Part shown: positions 28,645 through 39,411 of the stretch, in pieces | How the letters are laid out: the number at the start of each line of letters is the position of its first letter | Position numbering within the stretch: the first letter of the stretch is position 1 | Source of the DNA: Shewanella sairae | GTDB lineage: Bacteria > Pseudomonadota > Gammaproteobacteria > Enterobacterales > Shewanellaceae | Direction of reading: 5' to 3' | NCBI RefSeq assembly: GCF_023283535.1 | Contig: NZ_JAKILT010000005.1 | Coordinates: 85,320-149,319, forward strand | DNA length: 64,000 nt | Translations under genes and position numbers: made by a program | The notes under the pieces: generated by a model | Told to the model about the DNA's origin: nothing | The model's input: the letters and a program-made list of their open reading frames with translations, nothing else | Databases searched by the model: none

Positions 28645-31600
28645 TTATGCTCTTTTTTCCATCGCTTTACAGTTTATATATTTAGCAATATCCACTTCAT
28701 TAATCTGCGCCGGGTCGAGGAATTTATTGGCATATTGCAAATAAATTCCGCTTGATAGAAACAACTTAAAAAGATCCATATCTAAGTGCTCATCAAGTGC
28801 CATCTTATATAAAATATCAATCGCAACGCTTAGCGGCTTCGCCTTTTTATATGGTCTATCAGCAGCGGTTAACGCCTCAAAAATATCGGCGATAACCAAG
28901 ATCCTCTCAGGGATCGATAAGTCTTCCGCACTAAGCTTACGTGGATAACCTGTGCCCTTTAAGGTTTCATGGTGAGTCGATGCGTAACGTGGCACTCGAG
29001 CAAGTTCTGGTGGAAATGGTAGATTCTCCAGCATCTTAATGGTGCTGGTGATGTGCTCGTTGATCTTAAATCTATCCTCAGCAGTTAACGTCCCTCGTGA
29101 AATAGATAAATTATACAACTCACCATGGTTATATTGATCTTCTGGGATCGTCATCTTAATGCCAAATTTAGGGTCAAATTTAACTTCATTAATGCGTTTA
29201 ATTATGTGCTCTGGCTTGTCACGTAAAAGCGGCTCTGTAACCGGGTAAGTTTCCTGTGGTTCTCGCTCACTCAGATTGAGTTCTTCAACAGGCGACAAAC
29301 CTAATCTATCGTCAAAATGACGCTGCCAAGTAATATTCGCCAGTTCAGCCAAACGATCTTTAGCCTCTTGCCCCATAAATTCACCGCCGATATTAGCCTT
29401 GGCAATAAATTCAAAATCTTCTCTAAGCTGCTGCTGCTTTTTCGCCAACTCTGCAGTATGAAAGTCTAGCGCCCCAGCATCTTTAGTTATCTGCTTCAAA
29501 TGATATATTTCGGCATCACGTAACAAGACCTCAAAGCGCATTCTCACTTCATGAATACGGTTATATACGGCTTCGAGCTTAGTGCCTTTGTCCACAATAT
29601 ACTCAGGCGTGGTGATCTTGCCGCAATCATGTAACCAGGCCGCAATTCTGAACTCACGATGTTCATCTGCAGAATTAAACTTAAAGTCTTTAAATGGCGC
29701 CAAATCTGACTCTTCAACAGCATCGGCCAACATTAAACCTAGCTCTGGTACTCGATTACAGTGCCCTGCAGTATAGGGAGACTTATCATCAATCGCTTGT
29801 GCAATAAGCTTGATAAAGGACTCCATTAGCTCCTTTTGATTCTCTTCATACTCTTTAATTGAACATGACATATCCATCATAGAGTGGGCTAATTCATCAA
29901 GCTCGGTAATATTGGAATCGACTTTAATCACATCATCATATTGGCGGTTTCTGATTTTTTCATTTTCTTTGGCGAGCAACTTAATCGGCCTGATAATCGG
30001 TGAGGAGAAAACCCACGACACTGGAAAAATCAACAATAGGCATAAGCTCGTTAATAAAATGGATTGCTGAACTTTTTCAACACTAGGCGCGAGCAACTCT
30101 TTTGCCGGAACCACTATTGCAAAGTATTCTTGGCTCCCCGCTGATGCATCGCCAAACGGCGTAACATAAAGAAACTCTTTTACGCCGTTAATCTCGCGTT
30201 GAATTAACTGTCTCTGGCGACTTGGTTGCTTTGCAAAATCAATTAACGCCTCATAAGGCACTGTACCTTGAGTGGTTAAGTTTTGTTTTTCGCCACCGGC
30301 AAACCATTTATCTCTTAAAGCCTGTTTTTGCTCAATTGTAATATTGGCTAAGGCTAAATTGATAACCTCAATTAACTCTGCATTGTGTTTGGCAAGCACA
30401 ATATGCAAGCCTGTATCTAGAGTTAACGGTGCAAACTGAATTTGCTCATGATATTGAATATTCTCAACAAAAAACTGCTTAGCGGTATAGTGTAAAATAA
30501 TGCTGCTATCCAGAGCCGCATAGACTTCCCCCTCTTCAACCGCATGCAATACGGCATAAGTAGAAGACATCTCAACAAGCTCTATTTGCGGATAGTTACT
30601 TCTAATCACCTCTACAATTGACCAACCCGTTGGGATAGCTAATTGCTTACCAAATAACTGCTCGATATGCGTAATAGGCTCTTGCCCTTGTTGGGTCACC
30701 AAGGCATAAGGCAGTTCAAGAAAGGGCTCGCTAAACTCTCCGAGTAAACGTGTTTCGTCAGTTTTGATAACGGAATGGAGCATGGCTAATTCTTGTTTTT
30801 TAAACTTATCGGTTAACTCTAGCCAGCTAAAGCCATTGATATATCTAAGCTCCAACCCTGTCATATCAGCCACAAGATTTAGCAAGTCAACACTGTAGCC
30901 CTGAGGCATTCCCGATATAGCAAAATCGATCGGTGCCCAATCAGTTTCATTGGACACTTTTAACGGCTCTGTTCTAGCAATTAAATCTCGCTGCTTAGCG
31001 GTTAAAGATAAAGGAACAGATTGTGGTATTTGTATACTCGCTTGCTTCACTTGGTTTGAAGCAATTAGTTCGCCACTTTGCTTATAGAGGAATATTTGTT
31101 TATCGCTTGCGGCGTTGCCATCTTGACCTTGCATAACTAAATAATCAGATAGACTAGACAGTGCAATATCTAACGCCAAGACAGCGCCAGTTTCTGCTAA
31201 TTTTATTGAGTAAGTTTGTCCTGGAGACTGTAAGTGTTGAAACAGATAAGGCTCAGTTTTTGAAACAGTTTGAGTGTTCGCGTTGATAAACCAAGGCCGC
31301 ACGCTAGCATCATACTCGCTCGATTCTGTATCCCTGACTCGCAGGGTAAATTGGTCATCAAAATAAGATTGCTTACGTTGCCGTAACTCTCCCTCACCAT
31401 TGATAGCAATAAGCACCCAACGATCTAGATGAGATGCATTAAGCTGCTCTCTGATTATTGGATGGGCATCAAGATTAATCAGCTCGTAAAAATCGCCATT
31501 AGGGGTACCAATATAAAGCGCATAGAATAATGAGTTAGTTCGCATTATTTCTGCAAATACGCGCCGTGTTTCAAGATTTACCCCGCCATTGACGGATAGT

Positions 31601-31848
31601 GCATCGAGATTAGAAAGAAGGTGGACGGTGTTAATGGCTTGATTATCGACTTGGGTAAGGTAACGACTGGTATTTTTAGCGGTAAGATCATACAAGTTAA
31701 CAGCGGAGTCTGTTGCCATACTTTTACTAAAATAGTATTGCAAGCCTATGGCGATAGCTGCGGTTAATACCGTTGCTAAAATAAAGATCCCCACCACGGT
31801 CACTCGAATAGTGAATCGCTTCTTGCGCTTATTAACCAAGGTGTCCAT
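28645..31848 (-). CDS. Large membrane HD-GYP phosphodiesterase with built-in solute-binding domain
   Basis: A 1067-residue sensor. Membrane segment 1 at about 15-38; periplasmic dCache-like region; then a family-3 solute-binding-protein-like domain (about 300-516, GMPQGYSVDLLNLVADMTG); further sensor sequence; membrane segment 2 at about 595-615; HAMP-like linker; HD-GYP domain. His740-Asp741 lie in LHDCGK, and HHETLKGTGYP places GYP at 967-969. The HD-to-GYP distance is about 227 residues, far more than the usual 60-65, so about 160 residues are inserted in the catalytic domain. It should degrade c-di-GMP in response to a periplasmic ligand. Confidence 0.9.
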   Translation of the reverse strand: MDTLVNKRKKRFTIRVTVVGIFILATVLTAAIAIGLQYYFSKSMATDSAVNLYDLTAKNTSRYLTQVDNQAINTVHLLSNLDALSVNGGVNLETRRVFAEIMRTNSLFYALYIGTPNGDFYELINLDAHPIIREQLNASHLDRWVLIAINGEGELRQRKQSYFDDQFTLRVRDTESSEYDASVRPWFINANTQTVSKTEPYLFQHLQSPGQTYSIKLAETGAVLALDIALSSLSDYLVMQGQDGNAASDKQIFLYKQSGELIASNQVKQASIQIPQSVPLSLTAKQRDLIARTEPLKVSNETDWAPIDFAISGMPQGYSVDLLNLVADMTGLELRYINGFSWLELTDKFKKQELAMLHSVIKTDETRLLGEFSEPFLELPYALVTQQGQEPITHIEQLFGKQLAIPTGWSIVEVIRSNYPQIELVEMSSTYAVLHAVEEGEVYAALDSSIILHYTAKQFFVENIQYHEQIQFAPLTLDTGLHIVLAKHNAELIEVINLALANITIEQKQALRDKWFAGGEKQNLTTQGTVPYEALIDFAKQPSRQRQLIQREINGVKEFLYVTPFGDASAGSQEYFAIVVPAKELLAPSVEKVQQSILLTSLCLLLIFPVSWVFSSPIIRPIKLLAKENEKIRNRQYDDVIKVDSNITELDELAHSMMDMSCSIKEYEENQKELMESFIKLIAQAIDDKSPYTAGHCNRVPELGLMLADAVEESDLAPFKDFKFNSADEHREFRIAAWLHDCGKITTPEYIVDKGTKLEAVYNRIHEVRMRFEVLLRDAEIYHLKQITKDAGALDFHTAELAKKQQQLREDFEFIAKANIGGEFMGQEAKDRLAELANITWQRHFDDRLGLSPVEELNLSEREPQETYPVTEPLLRDKPEHIIKRINEVKFDPKFGIKMTIPEDQYNHGELYNLSISRGTLTAEDRFKINEHITSTIKMLENLPFPPELARVPRYASTHHETLKGTGYPRKLSAEDLSIPERILVIADIFEALTAADRPYKKAKPLSVAIDILYKMALDEHLDMDLFKLFLSSGIYLQYANKFLDPAQINEVDIAKYINCKAMEKRA

Positions 31849-32266
31849 AGAATCCCTGCTCCCTCATTCAATCCCTGAAAATGCATCTTATTACAAGCAA
31901 GTAACAAGTCAACATAACGCACTAGCATTACAGTTTGAATTTAAGAGGAAATAAGCGTTTTAATAATAGAACAATTGCTTATTTACCCCATATCAAGTTA
32001 AGCGTATTGCTATAGAGCTATTTGTGACTTTATTTAGCTAAAGTAAACATAACATCTAGTAAATTACTCTTAATGAAATAAGTTTTGTTCATGAAAATTT
32101 TTCTACATCAATGTCGCAAACTGATTAGTTTCCTATCAGTCAAACTCAATATGTTATTGCGATACAGCAGCAATAAAAGTTTAATGGTAATATCCAGTCG
32201 TTGATTCATAGACTCTAAACTAAGCCTGTTTAGCTTTGTTCAACGCTCTTATCACGAGGAATAATA
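31849..32266. other. Divergent intergenic region, HD-GYP / ppnP
   Basis: About 420 AT-rich bases holding the promoters of the HD-GYP gene (minus) and ppnP (plus). No coding frame, RNA or repeat stands out. A ribosome binding site (GAGGAATAAT) precedes ppnP. Confidence 0.5.
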
Positions 32267-32548
32267 ATGTTAGCTGTTAATGAATATTTTGAAGGTCAGG
32301 TTAAGTCTATTTCTTTTGCAGGCTCTGATAAACCAGCATCTGTAGGTGTTATGGAAGCTGGGGATTATGAGTTTGCTACTGCAGCACCAGAAGTGATGCA
32401 GGTGATTTCAGGTGCGCTAACCGTATTACTACCAGGGCAAACTGAATGGCAAACCTTTAACGCTGGTGAACAATTTGATGTTATCGGTGATGCTAAGTTT
32501 CAAGTAAAGGTCGCGACGCAAACGGCTTACCTTTGCATTTACGGCTAA
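32267..32548 (+). CDS. ppnP: Pyrimidine/purine nucleoside phosphorylase (DUF1255)
   Basis: A 93-residue single-cupin protein, near the 94 residues of Escherichia coli PpnP (YaiE). It starts [15 protein letters not shown], as in the family, and carries the [20 protein letters not shown] and FNAGEQFDV cupin strands. The family cleaves a broad range of nucleosides with phosphate to free base and ribose-1-phosphate. It is monocistronic with its own terminator. Confidence 0.93.
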   Translation: MLAVNEYFEGQVKSISFAGSDKPASVGVMEAGDYEFATAAPEVMQVISGALTVLLPGQTEWQTFNAGEQFDVIGDAKFQVKVATQTAYLCIYG

Positions 32549-32572
32549 TGCGTCATTAGCCAAAAATAAAAA

Positions 32573-32614
32573 AACCATCCGCTGCCTACGCTAAAATCGG
32601 CACTGTGGATGGTT
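32573..32614 (+). terminator. Terminator of ppnP
   Basis: Outer stem AACCATCC / GGATGGTT encloses an inner imperfect stem; A residues precede and T residues follow. It may also serve the convergent gene ending at 32691. Confidence 0.7.
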
Positions 32615-32690
32615 AATTTATTGTTTAGCATCCCAAAACACGCGTTATAAAAAACAATAGGCTTCTAAAGCCATATTTATTGATAACGAG

Positions 32691-33122
32691 TTACTCAACC
32701 CACATCACTAATTCACCCGCCATTTTCAAACCATATTGTCTTTTAGTCAGCTTGCCAGTGGCATCAAACAATAACAATTCAGCCGAATCAGCTCGATGCT
32801 CACGGATTAACTTATCACCCTCGGGCGTACCCGTTGTGGCAATCAGAAAATGCACTGAATCGCCAAGATAATCGCGCGCTTCATTCATCTGCTCAGTCTG
32901 ACTATTACCCATGGCTAAACCATTATCATAAACAAACACAATCGCAGGCTTGCCCGTACCAATCTGTTCATGGGTAGCCTTAAACCCTTTAGGCATGACC
33001 ATAACCAAGGCTGCGAACATAGCCACGATAGAAGCCACGATGCCTAGAGCGACTAAAGGCTTTCGACGAGTCGCTTTAGTATTATGTGTATCCAAGATGA
33101 AACCATCCTCTTTTGACGACAA
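32691..33122 (-). CDS. Membrane-anchored thioredoxin-fold-like protein without cysteines
   Basis: A 143-residue protein with one membrane segment at about 22-43 and a periplasmic domain of about 100 residues. The domain pattern (KPAIVFVYDNG, then VHFLIATTGTPEGDKL, then AELLLFDATGKLTKRQYG) resembles a thioredoxin fold, but it has no Cys at all, so it cannot be a redox enzyme. No family is recognised with confidence. It sits between ppnP (convergent) and a Sel1 lipoprotein gene on the same strand, 73 bases apart. Confidence 0.7.
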   Translation of the reverse strand: MSSKEDGFILDTHNTKATRRKPLVALGIVASIVAMFAALVMVMPKGFKATHEQIGTGKPAIVFVYDNGLAMGNSQTEQMNEARDYLGDSVHFLIATTGTPEGDKLIREHRADSAELLLFDATGKLTKRQYGLKMAGELVMWVE

Positions 33123-33195
33123 AAATAGACAACAAATTGGCTCATCATAATTAGCAAACCTGAGTCCTATATTAAAATCAAAGTTAATTTTTTAG

Positions 33196-34227
33196 TTAAT
33201 TAACTAAATGGAGGCTGGTGCACTGTTTAAATTGGCTCTCGATACATTGTTGGCTTAACGCCTGTGCAGCGGCTAGTTGTTGCGGGGGCAGTTTAGCGAT
33301 AATAAATTCGAGCCGCTGCTTAGCCATAGCATTATCTTGACTAGCGGCTGCATCAAGCCATACATAAATTTTGATAAAATTCGGCTGGTTATGCCTTTCG
33401 TTAAATTCAAGGGTGGCTAAATCAACTTGCGCTTCAGCCAAACCAAGTGCCGCCGCTTGGTGGAGCCAAGCTTCAGCTTTTACAGCATCAATATCACCAA
33501 GCAGTCCATTCAAATACATCATACCGATTTGGTGCATTGCCGGCGCGAACTTACGCTCGCTACTGACTTGATACCAATTAAGCGCCAGCTCTGGCTTGTG
33601 ATACTGCTCTAGATAGATCTGACCTAATACATATGGTGCCTCGCTGTGGTCATTATCACTGCTTTGTTTTAACCACTTTTCAGCACGAACTAAGTCTACA
33701 TCACCACCAAAACCCTGAAAGTGCATTAACCCCAACATAAACTGGGCATCTACTTGATGCCTTGGGAGTGGCGGCTCAACAGGCTGGCTCGCCAACCTTT
33801 GATACCAATAGCGAGCTAATTCCGGCTCAGCTTCACCCGCTTTGCCACTGCGATACATCTCAGCTAATGAGAACTGCGCCTCAGGCATGCCTTGCTCTGC
33901 AGCGACTTGGTACAAATCCATGGCGCGATGATTATCTTGTTCAACCAGCATGCCTTTAGCGTACAAGTAAGCCAAATTAGTGGCCGCATTCTCGTCGCCT
34001 TGTTTAGCATTGTCGAGACACTCCTGAGTCACAATATCCGCTTGCCCTGATACGGCATAATCACACCAAGGATCAAATAACTTTGGCTGTAATACATTGA
34101 TCTGCTGTGACTCCACGCCTTGTTGGCTGCTGCACCCTATCAAAGCAAATATTGCAACAAAACAAGCCCCTAAACTTGCTAACCTAGAGAGCGAAAAATA
34201 ACAGCGATAAAATAAAAGTCTTAGCAT
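33196..34227 (-). CDS. Sel1-repeat lipoprotein
   Basis: A 343-residue lipoprotein: signal peptide with lipobox LIGC (Cys32), then about six Sel1-type repeats (36-residue helical hairpins), for instance DNAATNLAYLYAKGMLVEQD and PEAQFSLAEMYRSGKAGEAE. Sel1 proteins act as interaction scaffolds, often in the envelope. It lies upstream of the thioredoxin-like gene on the same strand. A specific partner cannot be named. Confidence 0.9.
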   Translation of the reverse strand: MLRLLFYRCYFSLSRLASLGACFVAIFALIGCSSQQGVESQQINVLQPKLFDPWCDYAVSGQADIVTQECLDNAKQGDENAATNLAYLYAKGMLVEQDNHRAMDLYQVAAEQGMPEAQFSLAEMYRSGKAGEAEPELARYWYQRLASQPVEPPLPRHQVDAQFMLGLMHFQGFGGDVDLVRAEKWLKQSSDNDHSEAPYVLGQIYLEQYHKPELALNWYQVSSERKFAPAMHQIGMMYLNGLLGDIDAVKAEAWLHQAAALGLAEAQVDLATLEFNERHNQPNFIKIYVWLDAAASQDNAMAKQRLEFIIAKLPPQQLAAAQALSQQCIESQFKQCTSLHLVN

Positions 34228-34598
34228 AGTTGCTCCCTATCAATAATAAATACGCTGAGTACCAAGCTAACGCACTGCTCCAATGCATAGATTGAGTATT
34301 AAATAGCTATGAGCAATTTACAAAAAAAAGCAACACAAACAAACCACAGCAACATAAGAGTCGACACTGAGGGTTAATTTAACAACTTATGCCTGCACAT
34401 TATTTAAATACAATCCAAGTAAATTTACATTTTCAGGGGTGTAAAAAAATCATTTTAAATTAAATAAAAAATCGGCTTATCACTGTTTAGTTTTTAAACC
34501 ATCTTGTCGCTTTAGCTATGGTGTCATTTAGCTGATTTAATTCGGTTAAATCCCGCTAAATACGACATCATAATTATTATCCTGTAGGGCTCTACATC
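34228..34598. other. Divergent intergenic region, Sel1 lipoprotein / MCP
   Basis: About 370 AT-rich bases containing both promoters. No coding frame, RNA gene or strong repeat is seen. Confidence 0.5.
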
Positions 34599-36458
34599 AT
34601 GTTAAAAAAGATTACCGCTTATTTTGTTTTGACACTATCTTTGCTAATTATTTTAAGCTTTTATGTTAGTTATAATTTCTTTGAGTCTTGGAAAAACTCA
34701 AATGTTTTAAAAGAAAATAATACGGTTGTAAACATTCTAAATGGCACTATGACCAATGCTCTCGATAACGCAAAAAATAGCGTTCGCAGCATAGCTAAAA
34801 CATTTTCAACGTTTGAATTTGACAATGATACGTTAAGTATCATGCGTTCAATCGTGACGGAGTCAAAGGGAAAGTACATGGGGGTTTACTTCAGTAAACC
34901 TAATGGTGAAACCTTTACCTACTCCAATGAAACAAGCGGTGTAATGCAAAACTTTAATGCTAAAGACTTGGGCAGAGAGTGGTTTATTCTTGCAATGCAG
35001 GGAAAAAACATTGTTTCTTTGCCTTACGTTAGCTCTACAGGTGAGACCATTATTACCGTTTCATCACCAATAAAAAATAGCGTTAATACTATTGTTGGCG
35101 TCCTTGGTATCGATATCGATATCACTGAAGAATTAGAAAAAACCAATCTTGAATATGTGATTACCAGTAAAGACGGTCACGTTTTATTTGCAGATGCGAG
35201 TAGCCAGTCTTGGAAAGGTCAAAACATCTATCAATTACGACCAGTCTATCGAAGTGTAGAAGCTATTCCCTATTCATATCAGAGTGAAAATGGTGATTAC
35301 TACAGTGTAACCAAGCAAGATTTTAATAATCAATATGATGTATTTGCTTTTACACGTCAAAACTCAATTGTTGAAAGTCGCAACGAACTGCTCACTACAG
35401 TCGTGCTGCAGTTACTGCTTGTCGGCGTTATCTTAGCGTTAGTTGTTTTCTTCATTGTAAGAAAAGAAATTGATACTAACTTAGGTGAAGAGCCTAAAGA
35501 ATTAGCTGCTAAAATTCGTATCTTTGCTGAAGGCAACTTGGTGGGGGTCACTTTCTCACGCACCGGGCTAGTATCAATATCACTGCGTGATATGCAAGAG
35601 AACATTAGAAATATCACCCAGAATACGGCTGCAGTAACCGAGTCTTTATTAGAAAATCAGGGTTCTATTGAAGCCATTATTCAACAAAACAAAACCAATG
35701 CAGAAAATGAATCATTAGAAGTCGATCAAGTCGCCTCTGCGATTCTTGAGCTTTCAACTACCGCTGCCGATGTCGCACAAAACGCAGTTTTAGCTGACTC
35801 ACAAACATCTGAAGCACTCACAGTTGTCAATCTAGGCTCTGAAACTCTAAGCCGTTCCGCGGTTATTTCCGAGCAAGTCAACGAATCGATAAAAGAGTCG
35901 GTCGTGATTGTTAATGAACTACGAGCTTACGCCGAAAAAATTAGCACAGTGGTACATGTCATCACTTCTATTTCAGAGCAAACCAACTTGCTGGCGCTAA
36001 ACGCAGCAATTGAAGCAGCAAGAGCGGGTGAACAAGGTCGTGGTTTTGCTGTTGTTGCCGATGAAGTGAGATCGTTAGCAGCAAAGACGCAGCAATCTAC
36101 AATCGATATTCAAAACATTATCACTCAGCTACAAGAGCAATCGAAAAAAGCTGATGAATCCATGATTAGTAATTCACATATGGTTGAGGAGTCGAACTTA
36201 ATTGCTGAAGAGATTGCAGCGGCGTTCAATGAGATCCTGAGAAAAGTTGAATCAATTTCTGATATCAATAGATTAGTCGCAACGGCGTCTGAACAGCAGT
36301 CGGCAGTCACCTTAGATGTTTCTCACCGTGTAGAAAATATCAATAGTACTGTTCAAGTTAGCTTAAACAACGCCCATACGATTAGTGATGTAAATAACGA
36401 TATCTCTAGTTTGATTCATAAAGTTAAGGACGAAATGGCGTTTTTTAAGGTGAGCTAA
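34599..36458 (+). CDS. Methyl-accepting chemotaxis protein (dCache type)
   Basis: A 619-residue receptor: membrane segment 1 (about 8-28), periplasmic dCache domain (about 35-255, with [20 protein letters not shown]), membrane segment 2 (about 265-287), a HAMP-like linker and the coiled-coil signalling domain with [18 protein letters not shown] at its tip. The linker between segment 2 and the signalling domain is only weakly HAMP-like. No che genes are adjacent. The ligand is unknown. Confidence 0.93.
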   Translation: MLKKITAYFVLTLSLLIILSFYVSYNFFESWKNSNVLKENNTVVNILNGTMTNALDNAKNSVRSIAKTFSTFEFDNDTLSIMRSIVTESKGKYMGVYFSKPNGETFTYSNETSGVMQNFNAKDLGREWFILAMQGKNIVSLPYVSSTGETIITVSSPIKNSVNTIVGVLGIDIDITEELEKTNLEYVITSKDGHVLFADASSQSWKGQNIYQLRPVYRSVEAIPYSYQSENGDYYSVTKQDFNNQYDVFAFTRQNSIVESRNELLTTVVLQLLLVGVILALVVFFIVRKEIDTNLGEEPKELAAKIRIFAEGNLVGVTFSRTGLVSISLRDMQENIRNITQNTAAVTESLLENQGSIEAIIQQNKTNAENESLEVDQVASAILELSTTAADVAQNAVLADSQTSEALTVVNLGSETLSRSAVISEQVNESIKESVVIVNELRAYAEKISTVVHVITSISEQTNLLALNAAIEAARAGEQGRGFAVVADEVRSLAAKTQQSTIDIQNIITQLQEQSKKADESMISNSHMVEESNLIAEEIAAAFNEILRKVESISDINRLVATASEQQSAVTLDVSHRVENINSTVQVSLNNAHTISDVNNDISSLIHKVKDEMAFFKVS

Positions 36459-36791
36459 AGGCTTTAGGTAGGCGCCACTGTTGAACATGTTGTAGCATCA
36501 ATCCGATGATTTGCTGCAGCATGTTAACCCAGTTCAATCTAAGAGGATGCAAATAAAAAATATGACTCAGCAACGGTAAAAACGCACTCAAGTCTCATTT
36601 CTTCATTTAGATTGTCAAATAACCAAATTGACAGCACATAAGAGGGAACTATTATTGCCTTATAGTGCTCATATTCGTTACCCTGAATAAACAGGTATTT
36701 TAAATGCCTGTATTGAGTATAAAATATTGCACTTAGCTTAGCGCTAGATAGCGAGCCTTGCTTGAGTGCACAACTAATGAGGCAAGATTGA
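36459..36791. other. Intergenic region downstream of MCP
   Basis: About 330 bases. An imperfect inverted repeat (GAACATGTTGTAGCATCA against the complement of TGATTTGCTGCAGCATG, about 36483-36527) follows the MCP and may form a long hairpin without a T tract. The remainder should hold the promoter of the small exported protein. Confidence 0.4.
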
Positions 36792-37148
36792 ATGAATACA
36801 TTGAGTAAACTATTAATCGGTTCTACCATCAGCATTGCAGCACTCGGCGGCGTGGCACAGGCAGGTGATCTTATCTGTAAGGTCAAAGGCAGTGACGATG
36901 TCATTATGAAGAATATCGAAATCTTACGTTCAAATCAGGCGTTGGTCAGCATTGATGGCAGTTATACCTCACCTATTATGAATAACATTTATCGCATCGA
37001 CGGTGTAGATGGCCAAGATATTAGCGAAACCCCAACTTATATCGCCTATAGCCAATATCCCCTTGCCGACCACCAGCTGCTAGCTACCGTTCAAGTTGCA
37101 GACCAGCCAGCCTTTACTGGCATGTGTACAGTTACCGAAGAGATGTAA
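36792..37148 (+). CDS. Small exported protein of unknown function
   Basis: A 118-residue protein with a clear signal peptide ending AQA, giving a mature domain of about 94 residues with two Cys (near 29 and 112) that could form a disulfide. The mature part is beta-rich (QALVSIDGSYTS, QLLATVQVAD). No family is recognised. It is a single gene. Confidence 0.75.
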   Translation: MNTLSKLLIGSTISIAALGGVAQAGDLICKVKGSDDVIMKNIEILRSNQALVSIDGSYTSPIMNNIYRIDGVDGQDISETPTYIAYSQYPLADHQLLATVQVADQPAFTGMCTVTEEM

Positions 37149-37318
37149 ATCAACTCTTGTGTAAAAAATCACCCTACTTTAGCGCTACACATACAAAACG
37201 TAATAGCTTGCATTTAAAGCCACAGTTACAGCTAAGATGGCTGCAAGTATTGCTAGCTATAGCTTCCAGCGAGCAATAGTTATCTAGCATTAAAAAACAC
37301 CTTGTTTACTGCGATAAA

Positions 37319-37352
37319 AAAGCCCCGATACAATTGCTGTAACGAGGCCTTT
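37319..37352 (-). terminator. Terminator of the BCCT gene
   Basis: An imperfect hairpin: on the minus strand GCCTCG and TACA pair with TGTA and CGGGGC, with one internal mismatch and one bulge, followed by a T6 tract. It lies about 90 bases after the BCCT stop codon. Confidence 0.65.
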
Positions 37353-37440
37353 AAAAGCGACTTTTGCGCTAGATACTTATCCTGAATCGTAATCCTAGAG
37401 GCTTATCCTAGATAGTTTGATATAGCGTTAGCTATAATTT

Positions 37441-39048
37441 TTATTGCTGGGTTAGCGACGCTTTGCCAAATTGCTTATTGGCCATTTCTTTAGCAATTTT
37501 CGGCGCTTGCCAAAGTGATGGCAGCAACACAAATGACACTGGCACGGCAGTAATTACGATAAACGACTGCAAGGCAGAAATACCGCCTGAGCCCATCGCA
37601 ATCAAGGCAATAGCCACTAAGCCCATTAATATCCCCCAAAATGCACGCATCGCGCCGCTCGGCTCTGTAGAACCTGTCACCACCACACTAATGGTGTAGG
37701 TCATCGAGTCACCTGTAGTAACAATAAACGTGGTAGTTAAGATCAAAAACAGAATCGCAATCAGCGTTGGCATAGGTAACTGCGAAGTAATTGCCAGCAA
37801 CACGCCCGGCAAGTTAAAGCCTTCAAATGCATTAGCCATCACCCCAGGATTGGTGAGCTCAAACGCAAGACCTGAGCCGCCGACGACACTAAACCAGAAA
37901 CAGGTGATCAGCGGTGCAATCAAAGAGATCGACAAGATCAATTGACGAATAGTACGGCCACGAGAAATACGCGCAATGAAGATTGCCATCATAGGGCCAT
38001 AACCCAAGAACCAGCCCCAGAAAAATACCGTCCACCAACTTAACCAGTCAGCGTCACCGCGATAGAGCGACATAGGCACAAAATTATTGACCATTCTCGC
38101 CATGCCTTGCATATACCCATCAACAATGAAGCTCGTAGGTCCAAATAGCAGAATGAAGATAATCAACGCTGCAGCCAAGATAATGTTATAGCGACTAATA
38201 ATCTGGATACCACGGCTTAAGCCGCTTAATGCCGACAAGGTATACATAGCGATAGCAAACAACACCACCAAGCTCTGCGTCATCAGAGTATCTTGCACAC
38301 CAAACAAAGCGTTGAGCGCATAACTAATCTGTAAGCCAAGGAAGCCAATCGGACCGATTGTTCCTGCTGCCACAGCGATAATACAGAAGGTGTCGGTTAA
38401 GGTACCAATCCAGCCATTCAGCGCTCTATCACCAAATATTGGGTACAACAAAGTACGAGGTTGTAGTGGTAAGCCTTTGTCGTAGTGCAGGTGCATCAAT
38501 ACTATTGCCGCCAAGGTGCCTAATATCGCCCAGGCTAAAAAGCCCCAGTGTAGGAATGACTGCGATAATGCATTAATTGCCAAACGGCGACCTTCGGCTT
38601 CACCATAAAATGGTGGCGAAGAGACAAAGTGAGCAATAGGTTCAGCAGCGGCCCAAAATACACCGCCACCGGCTAATAAGGTGCAGAGAATAATAGCCAA
38701 CCATTTAAAGGTATCCATTTCAGGCGCTTTAAGGTTACCCAAGGTAACATCGCCTGTTCTGGCAAAGGCAAGGTAGAGACCAATAACAAAGTTAGCAAAT
38801 AACAATACTTGCCAAAAAGGGCCAAACCATAGGGTCACTTTAGAGAATCCAACTTGAATGACGTTGGACAGAGCGGAAGTATCGAAAACAGCAAGTAGAA
38901 CGAAGAGAACGAGGAAACCGCCACTTAACCAGAGTACAGGGCTGGTAAAGGCGTTAGTGGTTGATGCATCTCTTCGCTCTGGGGGATGAGCAGCAAGATA
39001 GTTTTCATCCGTTGACTTACGCTCAACAGATTGTGTCAAATTCGACAT
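37441..39048 (-). CDS. BCCT-family transporter (betaine/choline/carnitine)
   Basis: About 535 residues and 12 membrane segments. The ATG at 39048 (MSNLTQSVERKS) is preferred over a frame extending to 39159, since the extension is Cys-rich and lacks family features, while AAGAGAAT precedes 39048. The BCCT signature is seen in LSWWTVFFWGWFLGYGPMMA, with IARISRGRTIR just after it. The Trp-rich segment forms the aromatic box for quaternary amines. Family members take up compatible solutes using Na+ or H+. The exact substrate is not clear. Confidence 0.92.
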   Translation of the reverse strand: MSNLTQSVERKSTDENYLAAHPPERRDASTTNAFTSPVLWLSGGFLVLFVLLAVFDTSALSNVIQVGFSKVTLWFGPFWQVLLFANFVIGLYLAFARTGDVTLGNLKAPEMDTFKWLAIILCTLLAGGGVFWAAAEPIAHFVSSPPFYGEAEGRRLAINALSQSFLHWGFLAWAILGTLAAIVLMHLHYDKGLPLQPRTLLYPIFGDRALNGWIGTLTDTFCIIAVAAGTIGPIGFLGLQISYALNALFGVQDTLMTQSLVVLFAIAMYTLSALSGLSRGIQIISRYNIILAAALIIFILLFGPTSFIVDGYMQGMARMVNNFVPMSLYRGDADWLSWWTVFFWGWFLGYGPMMAIFIARISRGRTIRQLILSISLIAPLITCFWFSVVGGSGLAFELTNPGVMANAFEGFNLPGVLLAITSQLPMPTLIAILFLILTTTFIVTTGDSMTYTISVVVTGSTEPSGAMRAFWGILMGLVAIALIAMGSGGISALQSFIVITAVPVSFVLLPSLWQAPKIAKEMANKQFGKASLTQQ

Positions 39049-39411
39049 TGAGTATTCTCTTTTGTCGTCGTCAGCAGTCAAATATTCGCACTGCTTAAAG
39101 CAGCATATTATTAACTGAGCGAGTGAATTTTCCTCGGCTATTGCAAAGCGATTAACCAACTTTGTAAAGGTTGAGGCTGTAAAAGGGCAACTATTTTAGC
39201 ACATACAAAAGTCGAAGAAAAATCGGCCAAAGCAGCACTAAAGTTGCAGCAAATATTAGCAGGTAGTGAATTATTTCAATTTTGAATGGATTTCAAGTAA
39301 TTAACTTGCGTTGGTACAGGGCTGATAAAGCAGCTTACTGAGTTACGATTAACAGTACTCGTTGACAATTAACACAAAACCTTTCAAAGAAATGACCTCG
39401 GCCAGGAAAGC

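Noticed and set aside
36539..36904. 121-codon minus-strand frame overlapping the start of the small exported protein
   Set aside because: It overlaps a plus-strand gene with a good signal peptide and lacks coding character itself.
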